Under the pieces are notes generated by a model. That model searched no databases, had not been told where the DNA came from, and saw only the letters and a program-made list of their open reading frames with translations. The position numbers and the translations under genes were made by a program. Shown here piece after piece: positions 21,648-33,473 of a stretch of DNA of 64,000 bases. The stretch lies in assembly GCA_016169955.1 (NCBI GenBank), contig JABJUM010000088.1:124001-188000 (forward strand), given 5' to 3'. How positions within the stretch are numbered: the first letter of the stretch is position 1; every line of letters begins with the position of its first letter. Source of the stretch: Phytophthora vignae f. sp. vignae (taxonomy: Eukaryota; Oomycota; Peronosporomycetes; Peronosporales; Peronosporaceae).

Positions 21648-23300
21648 GTCGATCGATTTGTGTGTGTGTGTAGTTTAGGTGGTGCTAAATTTGCAGTGTG
21701 TGGGAAGAATCTCCTGTTGCCTTGGGCGCTGGCTCTTGGGGGTTGTTGCCTGTTGCCCTGTTGCCTGACACTCTCCCTCTCTTTGAGTTGTGTTATCCAG
21801 CGGAGACTTTGCACAATGAGGCCGCTGTTGCCGGCTGCGGATGCGGCCGGTTTCGTCTTGAAATTTGTATGGGAAAGAAAGGGCGACCGCGCACCAAGCG
21901 CCAAGCGTAAAAACACGTCGCAGAGACCGCCGCAAAACCTTTGTATTTGAATTCACTCTAGATATCGATTAGTAGTTTTTGCAATACAGGACCGCTAATG
22001 TTCTCTATAAATGTATCTCCGAGGACAACTGCTTAGGTTAGAATCGATGCGTTTAGAGAGGTCCATTCGCGCGGCTCGGGTTGAGGTGGAAGAGGAGAGG
22101 AAGCACTGCAAAAATGGTCTCGGACTCGCACATTCAAGCAAAGAGGCCAATTGCATGCCGTCTTGCAGCCTCTGATGCCACTCAAACGCGTGAGGCCATC
22201 ATGATCAAAGCTCGACTTTAAACCAAGCAACAATACAATCGGCCGAGCCGTTGAAAGGTCGGCAAAGGTAGCTACAAAGTATCTTAGTCTAACGCCGGAA
22301 AAAAAATAACCGACTACTCGACTCGCCCAGGCGCTGAGTCTTTGATCACGGTCTGGGCGTGCCAGCTGTGGCTGTTCGTGGCGGCAATGCTCGCCTCGAC
22401 CAGCAGTCTGCTTTCCACACCCCCAAGAACAACAATTATTAATATAATACGCTTGAACAACAACGTTACCGGTACGCTTTCCGGCACACATACTAGTAAT
22501 CCCAGTCGCTTGTTGCTCCCATCTTCTCGACATTTTCTCAGGTTTGGGGGCTTTGCTTGGGCTTTGCCGATCATCGAGTGGTGGTTGAATCGAAATTTCG
22601 GACCGCCCGGAGCTTCAACCGGCTTTGCCTTCCTTTTTGCCCGCTCCTTAGCAACGGCAACTGCAGTCTTCCAAGTGCAAATCTGGCCTTACCCTTAAGC
22701 ACAGCCCAGCCCAAGCTTCAGCTCATCCGCCTCTTGTGCTGAAGCAGCACATCTCCAGACTTCAGTCTTGGGTCTAAAGTGTCGAGATGGCTTCATTTGG
22801 TGCCAGCACGAAGGACAGGCCGGTGGCGAGCGTCGACCTCTATACCCTTTCCTTCACATTTGCACTCATGCGCCATTATTGAGGACGCGATCCTCTAGAG
22901 GCGTGGGGGGGGGGGGGGGCATTGAAGTTGCCTGGTTTGACACTTTGGCGGTTGTATTCAGCGGAAACGCAGGCAGCGATTGGCTAAAAACTGGTCTTGT
23001 TTTACGAACACCGAAAGGCAACTTCCCGCTGGTCTCGTCGTCAGCTTGAGAATCTCACTTTCCATTTGTTTGCATCGTGTACTGTGGTGTACGGGTTGGC
23101 TTTGGTACCTGCTGTGTGTGTGTCCTTCGGATGCGGTGTACCGGTACCAACAAGAATGGCAATTTAAGGTTGCTGCTATACGCGGCGGGTTAACACTCGT
23201 GTCTTCGAAATATCTTTTTTTTATTGTTGATGTCGAATGAGAGACTTGCCCATTTCCCCAAAACTGTGTCGACTTTCGAAGTGTACTACTGGAAACCTAC
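21648..23300. other. Gene-free interval
   Basis: No supported gene. A G-run of about 14 lies near 22905-22919. ORFs here lack codon bias and family motifs. Confidence 0.5.
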
Positions 23301-26300
23301 CTAGACTAATACATCCCCATTCGTGGTTACTCTTTCCGCGAGCGAGGGCTTCGGCTTGCTCTTCTCCTTCTTCTTGAGCACCTCGTACTGACTCGCGTCC
23401 GTCTCGATGAACTGCTGGATCTGCTTCCGAGTCGCCGTGATGTCCTCGGCCGAGAAGGCGCTGGATGTGATCACAGCCTCGAGATGGGCGTCCGTCACGT
23501 CCTTGCCGATCACGCCGTCGTTTTGAGTAAGCAACTCCAGCTCCAGGCAGTTTTGCAGCATCACCTCGGCGAACTTGAGCACGTACACGCCGCAGTCGTA
23601 GCCGTTTTCTTGGAGCGGAGCCTTCACGCTTAGATTCAGCACGCGGTCAACCGCGTACTCTGAGCCCGACTCATCGTCGCTCGAGCGTCCTCTTGAGTTT
23701 TCCCACTCCAGTCGCAAGAGCCTGCACGATCAATCAGAATAACCCCAGTCAGTTTACCTACTCGCATCGGTTTAGCGAAGACAACAGAATACACTGCGTA
23801 CGCTCTCAAATTGCGAATGATAGCTGCTTTGCGGTGGTATGAGCCGAGTGGGTCCAGCACTCCCACACACGTGAAGGCCTCCTGACAATCCAGACATGAG
23901 ATATTACTGGGTTGCGCAGCATGCAGAACACAAGTTCATTGTCCACTTACGTTGTCGCCACTTGGATCAATCCCGGCGGCGCCGGGGTTCACGATGACAG
24001 CAAGACTCCAATGCATACTGGAGAAAAAAAAAACAGACAAATGAGCGGTTAGAACACACGGACAGGGTACCCGATCACTCTCAGGCCATGCCACTTACTC
24101 TTTGTTGATAGGAATAAATATGAGCGAGCGGTTGAAAAAGTTCGAGCGCGAAAGCCACGTCGACACATTCTTGTACCCAGCTTTCAAGCGTGCTATCGGG
24201 GTCGGGCCCTTCCCTGCTCGCAACCGGGAGTAGAAGTGCGAGTTGAGAAACAGCACCTTCTCCTGAACGGCCTCATTGTCTTGAAATTGCTCCAGCATCA
24301 AGCGCCTGAAATAACAGAAGTAAATGTTCAGAGTCAGCAGCCGCCGGGCACTCGCAGCTAACGCCATCCACTTACTTGAAGTAGTAGTCGACGATATTGT
24401 CGTTCAGGTACCGCTTGGGCTTCAGCCGGTTAACATCCTTGCGGATAATTGTGATGACGTCGGACGTGCAAGGGGGGAGCGGGTAGTTTAGTACCGTGGC
24501 GAGGCCATCGGCATCGTCTTCATCCGACTCCGGTGGACTGCAAGCATAACCCAAATCGTACAGCATTAGTTCAAGACTCGCGCATCTACGAGTGGCAGCA
24601 ATAGCGCACCTATCCACGTTTTCGCCCGTGCTTTTTCGTCGCCGCGAGCGCCGAGGAGCAGTGTAGGAAAATGGATCTTTGAGCAAAGCCTGCAGGTGTT
24701 CCTTTGCTTTCTCTTTGCTATATCTGTCAGCGAGCATACACCAACACGAACTGTCAGCGTAATGCCATCCTTACAAACACCAGATATGAGATACAGTATA
24801 CGTACAATATCAGCACGTCTGCACAGCCCCGCAGGATGTCTCTGACACTGTCAAAATCCCCTCCCGTATATGTTGCTTCTTCTAACGGGCGAAGAACCAT
24901 GAATGATCTCAGGACATCTACGACCCAACCATCACACAACAAAGAATCATGAGTAACTGACCCCCAAGTGATCAGGGCTACTGCAAATCGGGTCACGTAC
25001 CATCGTCCGCAGGGTCGTAGAAAGTCTTCACTGCATCCTGCTCGGTTTCCTCCAACAGCGGCAACTTGAACGCTACGTATGAAGCTTCGGCTAGCAATTG
25101 CTCCATCTGCTCCATCTGCTCCGGCTCATCGACCTCGATTGCACTTTCAGCGTCCTTGGACACTTTGTAGAGTCTGCATCCACACGCAAAAATGATCAGC
25201 TCTGTATCAATTGCAGCACTTGAGACCAAACACGCGTACCTGACATCCCGCAGATGCTTGAAATCAAACATGTAGGACGTCTTGAACGGCCACGCGTCGT
25301 GTTTCCCGCGAATATTCCGCATGCACATCCGATCGTTCTGGAAGTAGACGTCGACGATGCACCGGAAGAGTCCGATCATCACGTCGCAGTTGTGGATCTG
25401 GACCACAGGATTCTGGGTGATATCCTCCTCCGACTCAACTCCAGCAGGCGGCTTCTCCTCCTGATCCTGTTTGGCCCCCTTGTTCCTGTCATCATTCAGC
25501 ACTTCTTCGACAATGTCCGAGCCGTTCCCGTCGTTATCGAGTTGCACTTCAGCCTCCGAGTCCGAGTCCGAGTCCAGCGCGATCGGCTTGTCTGCGGATC
25601 CTTCGCTGTTCGCCTTCCGCTTGCCCAGCCTCGTCCGTGTACTTCGAATCGAAAACCCCGCCGTCGAGCTCGGCGAGTGCTCCTGTAACATATTTAGAGA
25701 AGAGCGTCGCTCGCGCAGAGCGTATTGCCTTCTGACAACAGGCGGCGAGCTCGTTTTCCGCCGCTCGTCGTCCAGCTTCATCCTCTTCTTGGTCGCGTCC
25801 AGAACCACGCGCGGCTTGGGCTTGGGCTCTTCTCTCCTGGTCCTGTTCACCCAGCCACTCGAGCCCAATGGCGGGCTCGAAATATCCTTCTTAGGCGCCG
25901 GCGCGCTCGCAGCCTCCAACGTCGACATTGAGTACGCCATCTTGGTTCGGGTCCCTCCCGCCCCTCGGTTCTTCATCGTGTTCGTCCTGGTGATTCTGTT
26001 CAGGAAATCGTTCTGCCTCGTCGGCGGGATGAAGCCCTACAGCAATAATAATAATAAGGTTGGCTCTCAGTAAAACATACCATAAAATACTAGTAACAAA
26101 TAAAAAACAATACTTTTTGCAGCACGGCGTCACAGACGCCGAGCGTGGAGCTGGCGCTGACGATGGACGAGCCGGGCGCGCTGATGCTCTGGCCGCTGGC
26201 CTTGGGCCTGGCGGAGGACTGGTACTTGTCTGGCCTGTCATTGTCGTCCCTGCGTCGCTCTTGTTGCTCGTGCTGCGGGTCGTCTCTGTCGAAGTGGAAG

Positions 26301-26607
26301 TTGTTGTGGCGGGAGTCGTCGTCCCAGCTACTGTGGCGGTAGCGCTGTCTACATCACGCGGACGGCAGAGTGTCCACAGGTGAGCGACCGAGCCGACAGA
26401 GTTGCAGCAGCAGCAAGAAGAAACACACTCTACGTACGGCCGCGACACGGAGCGCTCGGACGCGATCGTGTCGAACTCGAGCGTGTTGGACGTGTGGCAA
26501 GCGTCGCCCATGTAGTGCGGCCCTCCGCCGTAGCGCGAGCGGGGCTCCGGGGCCGCGTGCCGGCGTGCGCCGAAGCGCCGACGGCCGCCGACGTTCGGGG
26601 TTTCCAT
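23301..26607 (-). CDS. Ulp1/SENP-type SUMO protease (C48 peptidase), 11 exons
   Basis: Exons: 26607-26438, 26348-26114, 26036-25240, 25173-25001, 24917-24806, 24723-24610, 24537-24376, 24305-24099, 24017-23951, 23881-23802, 23721-23301. All introns are GT-AG and every junction keeps phase, giving 845 aa. The C-terminal domain has the family order: KPKRYLNDNIVDYYFK substrate-binding strand, LNSHFYSRL, FIPIN, catalytic His in HWSLAV, catalytic Asp in VLDPLGSYH, then Gln and Cys in QENGYDCGVYVLKF. This is a complete His-Asp-Gln-Cys set, so it should cleave SUMO precursors or conjugates. The N-terminal ~400 residues are Arg/Ser/Asp-rich with basic clusters (nuclear targeting likely) and an unassigned conserved-looking block near IGLFRCIVDVYFQNDRM. 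Spacing resembles the SENP6/7 class with a split catalytic region, but that is not certain. Confidence 0.9.
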
Positions 26608-26850
26608 CGGCTGGTGCCACTCGAGCAGTACGGACTAAAAAGTTGGAGGTGGTGGACTACATTTTGTGTACCAAGACTAAATCGCAAGACACACAAAAAA
26701 TGAGGAAAGTTTTCGGGTACGTAGGTATACGCACTACAGTGTATACATGTACTGTATACCCATCGATCATGAGCCTCTCCCTATAACTCCGGTGAGCAGG
26801 TCGGCAGAGTGCTGCACTGCCCGTTCCGACGCGCAGTACACGGTACACAG

Positions 26851-29800
26851 ATGGGGAACTCGTGTCGGAAGAGCGCGTGCATGGATGGAGTCTCACCGCG
26901 CAACAGCGAGGACTCGGTGACGTGCGACAATGTGAGGTACCAAGTGCCAGTCGCGGCGCGGGGGCTGCCCGCTTTCCGGGGCCTCGACGGCGTCTACAGC
27001 CACTTGGAGCAGAAGTTGCTGGACGCTGCGAAGGCCGGGAGTCTCGCGAGCTTCGAGGAGCTCGTGCAGCGGGGCGCGGACATCCATCCAGGCGACGGAT
27101 TTAACGGGGCAAACCGCGCTCGCAATTGCTGCGGAACGAGGCCACACTCACATCGTCCGGTACCTCGTGGCACAATTAGGGGTGGACTGCGATGGGGACA
27201 CTACGGCACTGCTGAAGGCCGCCGAGACAGGGCAACTAGCCGTCGTAAGTTACCTCGTTGAAGAGTGCGGCGCTGATGTAAACACTGTCACAAGTCACGG
27301 ACACACGGTGCTGATGAGGGCGGCGGAGAACGGACACTGCGATGTCGTCCGGTACCTCGCGGAGCGCGGCGCTGACGTGGACGCGGAGGACCGATACGGA
27401 TCCACTGCGATCATGGAAGCTGCCGGTCGAGGGTATATCAAGGTTGTTAGGTACCTGGTCGAAGAGTGCGGCGTTGACGTGAACGCGGTCAAAGCTGGGA
27501 CGACCCCATTGGTGGCGGCCGTTGGAAAGGGGCATCTTGCCATTGTGCAGTACCTCGCGGAAGAGCGCGGCGTTGATGTGAATAGTAGGAATGAAGACGA
27601 GTACGGCGGCCTTACTGTTCTCATGAAGGCGGCGACGTACAGACACGTGGATATCGTCCGGTATCTGGTAGAGCGGGGGCGTGTTGACGTGGATAGGACG
27701 GATCTAAACGGTAACACTGCCTTGATATGGGCAGCTTCGAGTGGATACGTGGAGATTGTGCGGTATCTCGCTGAAGAAAGAGGCGCAGACGTCAACGTCA
27801 AGAACGCGAATGGGGAGACTGCACTTCAACTTGCCGCTGCAAAGGGATATCAAGAGATCCAGTCTGTACTCGCACAGTTCCTCCCGCTTCCGGCTCAACA
27901 GCATACCAGTGACGGAGCAGACAGTTGCCATACCTTGGATACGAGGTGGGTTATCCCTCCCTCGGAAGTCGCGCTCATTGAAGCATCGACAAACAGCACC
28001 ATTGGGTACCGCGCCAAGTGGCTTGATGCAGATGCAGTTGTGAAGTTATTTGTTCCAGTCGGGGCCCACGCGGATTTTGAGGAGCAAGTGGAGCTTTGGG
28101 GACAATTGCGGCACCCGAACGTGATCAGGATGTACGGTGCATGTGAAGTGGACAGGTACGAAGCAGCTCTAGGACTCGAGTACCTTCATGAACGGGGGGT
28201 TGTCCATGGTGACCTTCGATGCAGCAACGTTTTGGTCGGCAGCGACGGACTGGCAAAGCTATCGAACTTTGGACTGGGGGGTTCGGTTGAGAATTCCACT
28301 TCGGGGGGTCGCTGGACCGACGAACTGGCAAGCTCCTGAGCTTTTGTTTTGGCGCCACTCGCCATCATTTGCGTCGGACGTTTACTCTTTGGGAATGTGC
28401 ATCGTGGAAGCTGTGACCAGGGAGAGGCCATGGGGCGACGAACCCGAGCACTACGTGCTATCGAGCAAAAAGAACTGGACTCCGGAGAGAGGAATGAGCT
28501 GGGATACCGATCGTTATGCACCGCCTTGTCCTTCTGAAGACGCGCGAGCTTTGCTGCGGCGCATGTGCTGTCATGACGCTGGCAAACGCGCGAGCATTTC
28601 GTCCGTGGTCTACGAGCTCGAGTGTTTGGCGATCAAGGAGAGCATCAGCAGTACCCAGCTTGAACACTCACCCCCAGACGTGTGCACCTGGGAAGATATG
28701 AAGGAGCTGTGGACAGATGTAGAGATGCAAATGAAGACATGCACGGATGCCCAGTATTGCCGAGTTTTCGGCGATATTATGACACTACGGGAGCGTCTGC
28801 AGCACCCAAGCCCCCGCCCAGCGCTTCTTGCAAGGTTTAACCAGCTTCTCACAGAATTTAACTGGATGATCAACGTGTCGCCTGAACAAGCTGAGATCAT
28901 GCGACTATCGTCGACCCGCGCCACGTCCAGCAGCTTTTACGCGTTCCATTGGCGCATCCAATCCCTCCTAGCAGCGTTGGGAGACCCTGCGAGAGCGGAT
29001 AAAGAGAGAGAGGTGCGATGGCAGGAGCAGCGCAGTGGGCAGGCCGACGACTTGTTTGTTGCAGGCGTTACGGACGCATATCTTCTCTTGCAGACGCTGA
29101 AGACGACAGAGGAGCGTTCGGCTTTCCTCCGTCGTTTGAAGACCCAAATTGATGCCCCAGTGTCCAACTACACCCCTGACCAACTTCGTGCAATGGAAAT
29201 GGCGTATAGTGACATCGTTAGCAAACTCGAGACGGAGGACTGGGCGAAACTCGCTCCTGAATGGTTCATCCCTTGGTACGAGTTGGTTGTTGACAAGTGG
29301 AGTAAATTGGGTAGCGGTGGGTTTGGAAGCGTGTACCAAGCTACTTGGCTGGATTCAGACGTGGTCGTGAAATTGGTTGGTGCGGACGACGCCTTCTCGC
29401 TGGAATACTCCGCATACGAGTCACAAGTTCAGCCGCAGCTTACCGCCGAGCAACGAGCAAAAGCAACGACGACATTCCGCCGCGAAGCCGACATTTGGTT
29501 CCGATTTAACCACCCTCATGTTGTTCGACTCTTTGGCGCCTGCCACGTCGGGAGACCCTTCTTCGTGTGCGAGTACGCCACCAACGGAACGCTAGTCAGC
29601 TATCTGCGAAAAAATCCTGACCAACTCTGGATGAAACTTCATGAAGCCGCGTTGGGCGTTCAGTATCTGCACGCGCGTAACGTTGTTCATGGCGACCTGA
29701 AAGGGAACAACGTTGTCGTTGGGAGCGACTTCAAGGCGAAAGTGACGGACTTTGGCTTGAGCTTGGCCACAGATAGTGAAGCAAAGCCGGAGGTGTCGGC

Positions 29801-30506
29801 TGCGGTGCACTGGGTCGCACCAGAGTGCCTGCCTCCGACCAATGAAGGACCAACAGTTGCGTCGGATATCTATTCTCTGGGTATGTGCATTGTGGAAGCG
29901 CTGCGAGTTGTTGAGGCAGTGACACTTCACAAGGATACAACTCGGTGTCTGCCGTGGATTCAATCAGACCCAATGGCAGTGAAGCATCATGTTCGACAAG
30001 GGAAACTGCCTCCCAGACCCACGATCTGCGACGACCGCCAGTGGGAACTGGTTGAACGCATGTGTGCTTTGAGCCCGAAGAAGCGCATCAAGATATCGAC
30101 CGTCGTCGACGAGCTCGAGAGACTGGCACATTCCAATAACCAAGAGGACGATGCCACCACCAACTCACCGACGGATCTCGAGCACGTCCCTACAGTGATC
30201 GCGGCGGCGCGACAAGCACTGATTCAACTACAGCATCACACTGATCAACCGGAAGCTGAGCTGTCGCTCTACAGGGACTTGTGGGGTCAGCTCGAGCGGA
30301 TCTATGGGCTAGTTGTTGATGCTTCGTGTGGTGCAGCAGGTCGCAGTGCCTTCAGCTCACTGGTTGCCGAGGCTGAATTAGCTACGCAGCAACTACCAAC
30401 GAGGAAGGCGAACCTCACTTCCTTAGCCGAGTCGACGCTCCTTTGTTACGCCTTGCGTCGTCGTCTGGACAAGTTTTGTGAAGTCTATTTCCTTGACATG
30501 GAGTGA
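26851..30506 (+). pseudogene. Ankyrin-pseudokinase-TKL kinase gene with two frame breaks
   Basis: The start MGNSCRKS at 26851 has Gly2 and Cys5, a classic N-myristoylation plus palmitoylation signal. About eight ankyrin repeats follow (to ~27890). A first TKL-type kinase domain comes next: VVKLF lysine present, the hinge and following ~39 residues deleted, HGDLRCSN loop, and NFG instead of DFG. After a helical linker there is a second, complete kinase domain: LGSGGFGSVYQATW loop, VVVKL lysine, HGDLKGNN, VTDFGLS, and APE in WVAPEC. A conserved helical tail follows. Two frame changes are needed: near 27090-27105 (apparently four extra bases) and in a G6 run at 28303-28308. The second kinase lies in one long open frame (28188-30506) and could be expressed separately. 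Sequencing error at the G-run cannot be excluded. Confidence 0.75.
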
Positions 30507-30730
30507 GCACGAAACCCATCGCAGCTAAGGAAGATTCTTGTGACGACATCACACAAAACCCGAGCAAATGACATCTGCGTAGCTAGACCCACGATAAATT
30601 AGCTGAAAGCATAGCGGTGCTTGCCCGAGGTCGATCTACACCTGGAATAAGTTACCAAGTACAAGTACTTGACAACTTTGCTTTGGGGGTGGGGGATTGT
30701 TAATTACTCTCGGAGCAAGAGTGGGCTCAA

Positions 30731-30766
30731 AATTGTTGGCGAACGTCTCCAATGTCGCCAACAATT
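30731..30766. repeat. 12-bp perfect inverted repeat between kinase genes
   Basis: AATTGTTGGCGA at 30731-30742 pairs with TCGCCAACAATT at 30755-30766 with a 12-nt loop. It lies in the 500-bp intergenic stretch before the second kinase gene; no other feature is seen there. Confidence 0.6.
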
Positions 30767-31009
30767 AACCCCTTGTTTGGCGACATTGAGTGAGTGAGTT
30801 GTCTGCTTAGCCTGCATACTGTCGTGTTTTGCGTCGTTGCGAGCCTCTTCGATCAAGCACGAGGCGGGAGATGTTACCCATCGGCACGGCGACTTCTGGA
30901 CCGATAAGTTGGATATCCATTGAGTCTCTCTCAAACTGAGAGCACGCGCTGCTGGATCCATTGGGTTAATGCGGCGCTTCATTCCAGAATTTCCACCAGA
31001 TCGCGCAAC

Positions 31010-31731
31010 ATGGCGGAAGAAGACGGCGAAGGCGATTCGCAGTTGCTGAGGGCGGTGCGGGACGAAGACGTTGAGCGCGTGAAATCTCTCGTAGAGGCCG
31101 GGGAAGATGTGAACCAGCGCAACGCGTGCGGCAAGACCGCGCTGATGGAAGCTGCCAGGACAGGGAACCTGAGCATCGTTCGCTATCTGACCGACGCCGG
31201 TGCCGACGTAAACTCCGTGGATTCCCTCGAGAGAACTCCGTTGATATGTGCAACCGGGAAAGACCATAACTTCGCCGTCGTCCAGTTTCTCGTTGAAAGT
31301 GGCGCCCTCGTCAACGCCGTGGCGCGCGACAGGTCGACTCCACTGTTGGAAGCGGCTGGAAAAGGGGATCTAGACGTCATCCGATTTCTTGTCGAGCGTG
31401 GCGCCCTCATCAACAGCGCAGACGCGTCTGGAGAAACGGCACTCATGCATGCGGCTGAGGCGGGTAGGATGGACGTTGCTTGCTTCCTCGTCGACAACGG
31501 TGCCAGCGTCAACGCTGCCAATAACTATCGATGGACCTCGCTGCTGCGTGCCACAGGGAATGGACACACAGACGTCGCTAGAATGCTAATTGTGAACGGC
31601 GCCGCTGTTGAAGCTACGGCAGAGTGCGGATGGAATTCGTTGCTGCTAGCTGCGAGGAGAAACGACTTGGAGGCGGTTCAGCTTTTGATCGGGAAAGGTG
31701 CCAAGGTTGACGCCGTGGATAACAGCGGAAT
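31010..31731 (+). pseudogene. Second ankyrin-kinase gene, 5' part (ankyrin repeats), cut by LINE
   Basis: The ATG at 31010 opens MAEEDGEG. Unlike its neighbour it lacks a myristoylation signal. Seven ankyrin repeats follow with the usual G-TPLMxAA-x-G and VNAxD pattern. The open frame runs into the LINE at 31732 and ends there artificially at 31780. The last host bases, TGGATAACAGCGGAAT (31716-31731), are repeated at 42144-42159, where the same frame continues with further ankyrin repeats. It is a head-to-tail relative of the gene at 26851-30506. Confidence 0.88.
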
Positions 31732-31872
31732 GATGACTCCGGAATTAGATCGACGCAGCGCGAGTGGGGAGTCGGGGTGAGGTGCTGGCTCAAAGCCAGC
31801 TGAAGGGTCGAAACATCGTAAAGGTTGTATCTGGAGTGAACTAAGAAGCTTGAAGCAAGTCGTAGTAGAAGC

Positions 31873-33473
31873 ATGGCCGACAACGACACTAGCTGGGAGC
31901 ACGGTGCGGTGTCAGGCCACGACGTAGCGATGGAGGAGGATGGCCATCCGCCTACAAGGCCAGGGATGGAGACAGCGCCGGGGAGCAGAGCAAAACGGAT
32001 GCGGTCGCAGACAGATCAAGGCGCCCCGACTGAGGAGTATGAAGCAGAAGATTTGATTGGAGATATGTCAGAGGACGAGTGGCGAGGACTTGAACGTGAA
32101 CTACGGAAGACCGACATGGGGATCACCTTCTCGATGACTGACCTGAAGGTAGAGGTGGAAGGGTGCTCACTCACGCTACTCCATCTTCGCCGGGACATTT
32201 TGGAGGCGTGTCGTCGCAACGGAGTCAGTTTTGAAGACAACTCGCTCGAAGAAGCATTCTTCGTGAACCGAAATAAGACTGCACCGCAAGTGGCCGTGCC
32301 GTATTTGAAAGGAATCCCGAGTGAGCTGAACCGGGCACTGTGGCGCATGTTGAAACCTGGATTCCTAGAAGTGAAAGGCATTCAGATCTGGATGCAACCC
32401 ATGTTCACGGGTAGGAAAAACAGTAACCTTACACTGAACGAGTTAGAGTACGTGAATGGGAATCAAGTCTCGTTCGCGCGACTCCGTGAGGTGATCAAGC
32501 GTTGGGGTGGAACCGATGCTATCATAGTATCACACCGCTCGTATGTTGACCACCACAACATTCGCCACGAGCGCAGACGTGAGGCCTGTAAGTGCTTGTA
32601 ACTCACGGCATATTCGCGGCCTGAGAAGGTGTATGCGTTTCGCTTGTTCTTTCCGAGTGGAGACGCAGCAAATCGGGTGCTTAAGTCATTTTTGGAGTCG
32701 CAGAGCAGTGAGTCGTACAAACATGGAGATCCCACCAGCACCATGCTGTTGAAACCAGTTCCGCAAACGGAATGGGACCCTGCTCGAAACGTAATGTACC
32801 GCCGCGGCGCCAGCGGGAGCGACTTCAAAGTTGGAATATTTGGAGTGGGGATCGAGATGAGACCGAAGCATATCGAGCAACACTCTTCGAGGACAACTCT
32901 CTAGGAGAAGTGCGCGTTGAGTTCAGGGGCAGCCAAAAACTATTTGCAATCGGAACATGCTCATCGGAAGAGCAGATGACATTGATACTGCAGAAATTCG
33001 GTCCTAAGGGTGAGGCGACATTCAAGTACAAGAACGTTTCCTTGTCGCTGCGACGGTGGGACGACATACCACCTCGACGACGATGCCACGAATGCAACGA
33101 CCCAGGTCACCTCAAATATGAATGCCCTCGTCTAACTGGCACCCTTGTGGCTGCGAAACCTCATCAGGTGTACTGCACTTCGGACGTGAGCGCTGGAGGA
33201 GCCACCACAGCTATTCAACCGCGTGAATTGCAACGACAGGAGCAGTTCATTGAGGACAAAATCAACGAGCTGATCAGCGCCCGAACGGAGCGTATTGAGA
33301 GCAGGCTTGATCGACTGGATCGACAGCAGCAACGAACGGATATTATTCTCGGTGAATTCACGAAGAATTGGCAGGCGGCAGTGTCCGCGATTGGTGATCG
33401 TTTCGAACAACAAATGCAGACCTTGAGCGACAAGCTTCAGCATTTTGGTCAAGGAGGCTCAGCGCGCCAGTAA
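31873..33473 (+). pseudogene. LINE ORF1 (gag-like, zinc knuckle)
   Basis: Begins MADNDTSW at 31873. An in-frame TAA ends the first part at 32601, but the same frame stays open to about 32830, where it must shift by one frame to continue to 33473. The C-terminal third has a C-x2-C-x4-H-x4-C knuckle (CHECNDPGHLKYEC, 33084-33125) and then a coiled-coil-like stretch rich in Glu/Arg/Gln. This is the RNA-binding, particle-forming protein type of LINEs. Confidence 0.75.

Noticed and set aside
22033..22533. 166-aa minus ORF
   Set aside because: No family resemblance, no introns with good signals, weak codon bias.
25471..26073. 200-aa plus-strand ORF opposite the SUMO protease
   Set aside because: Ser-rich shadow of the coding strand; the protease exons account for the codon bias.
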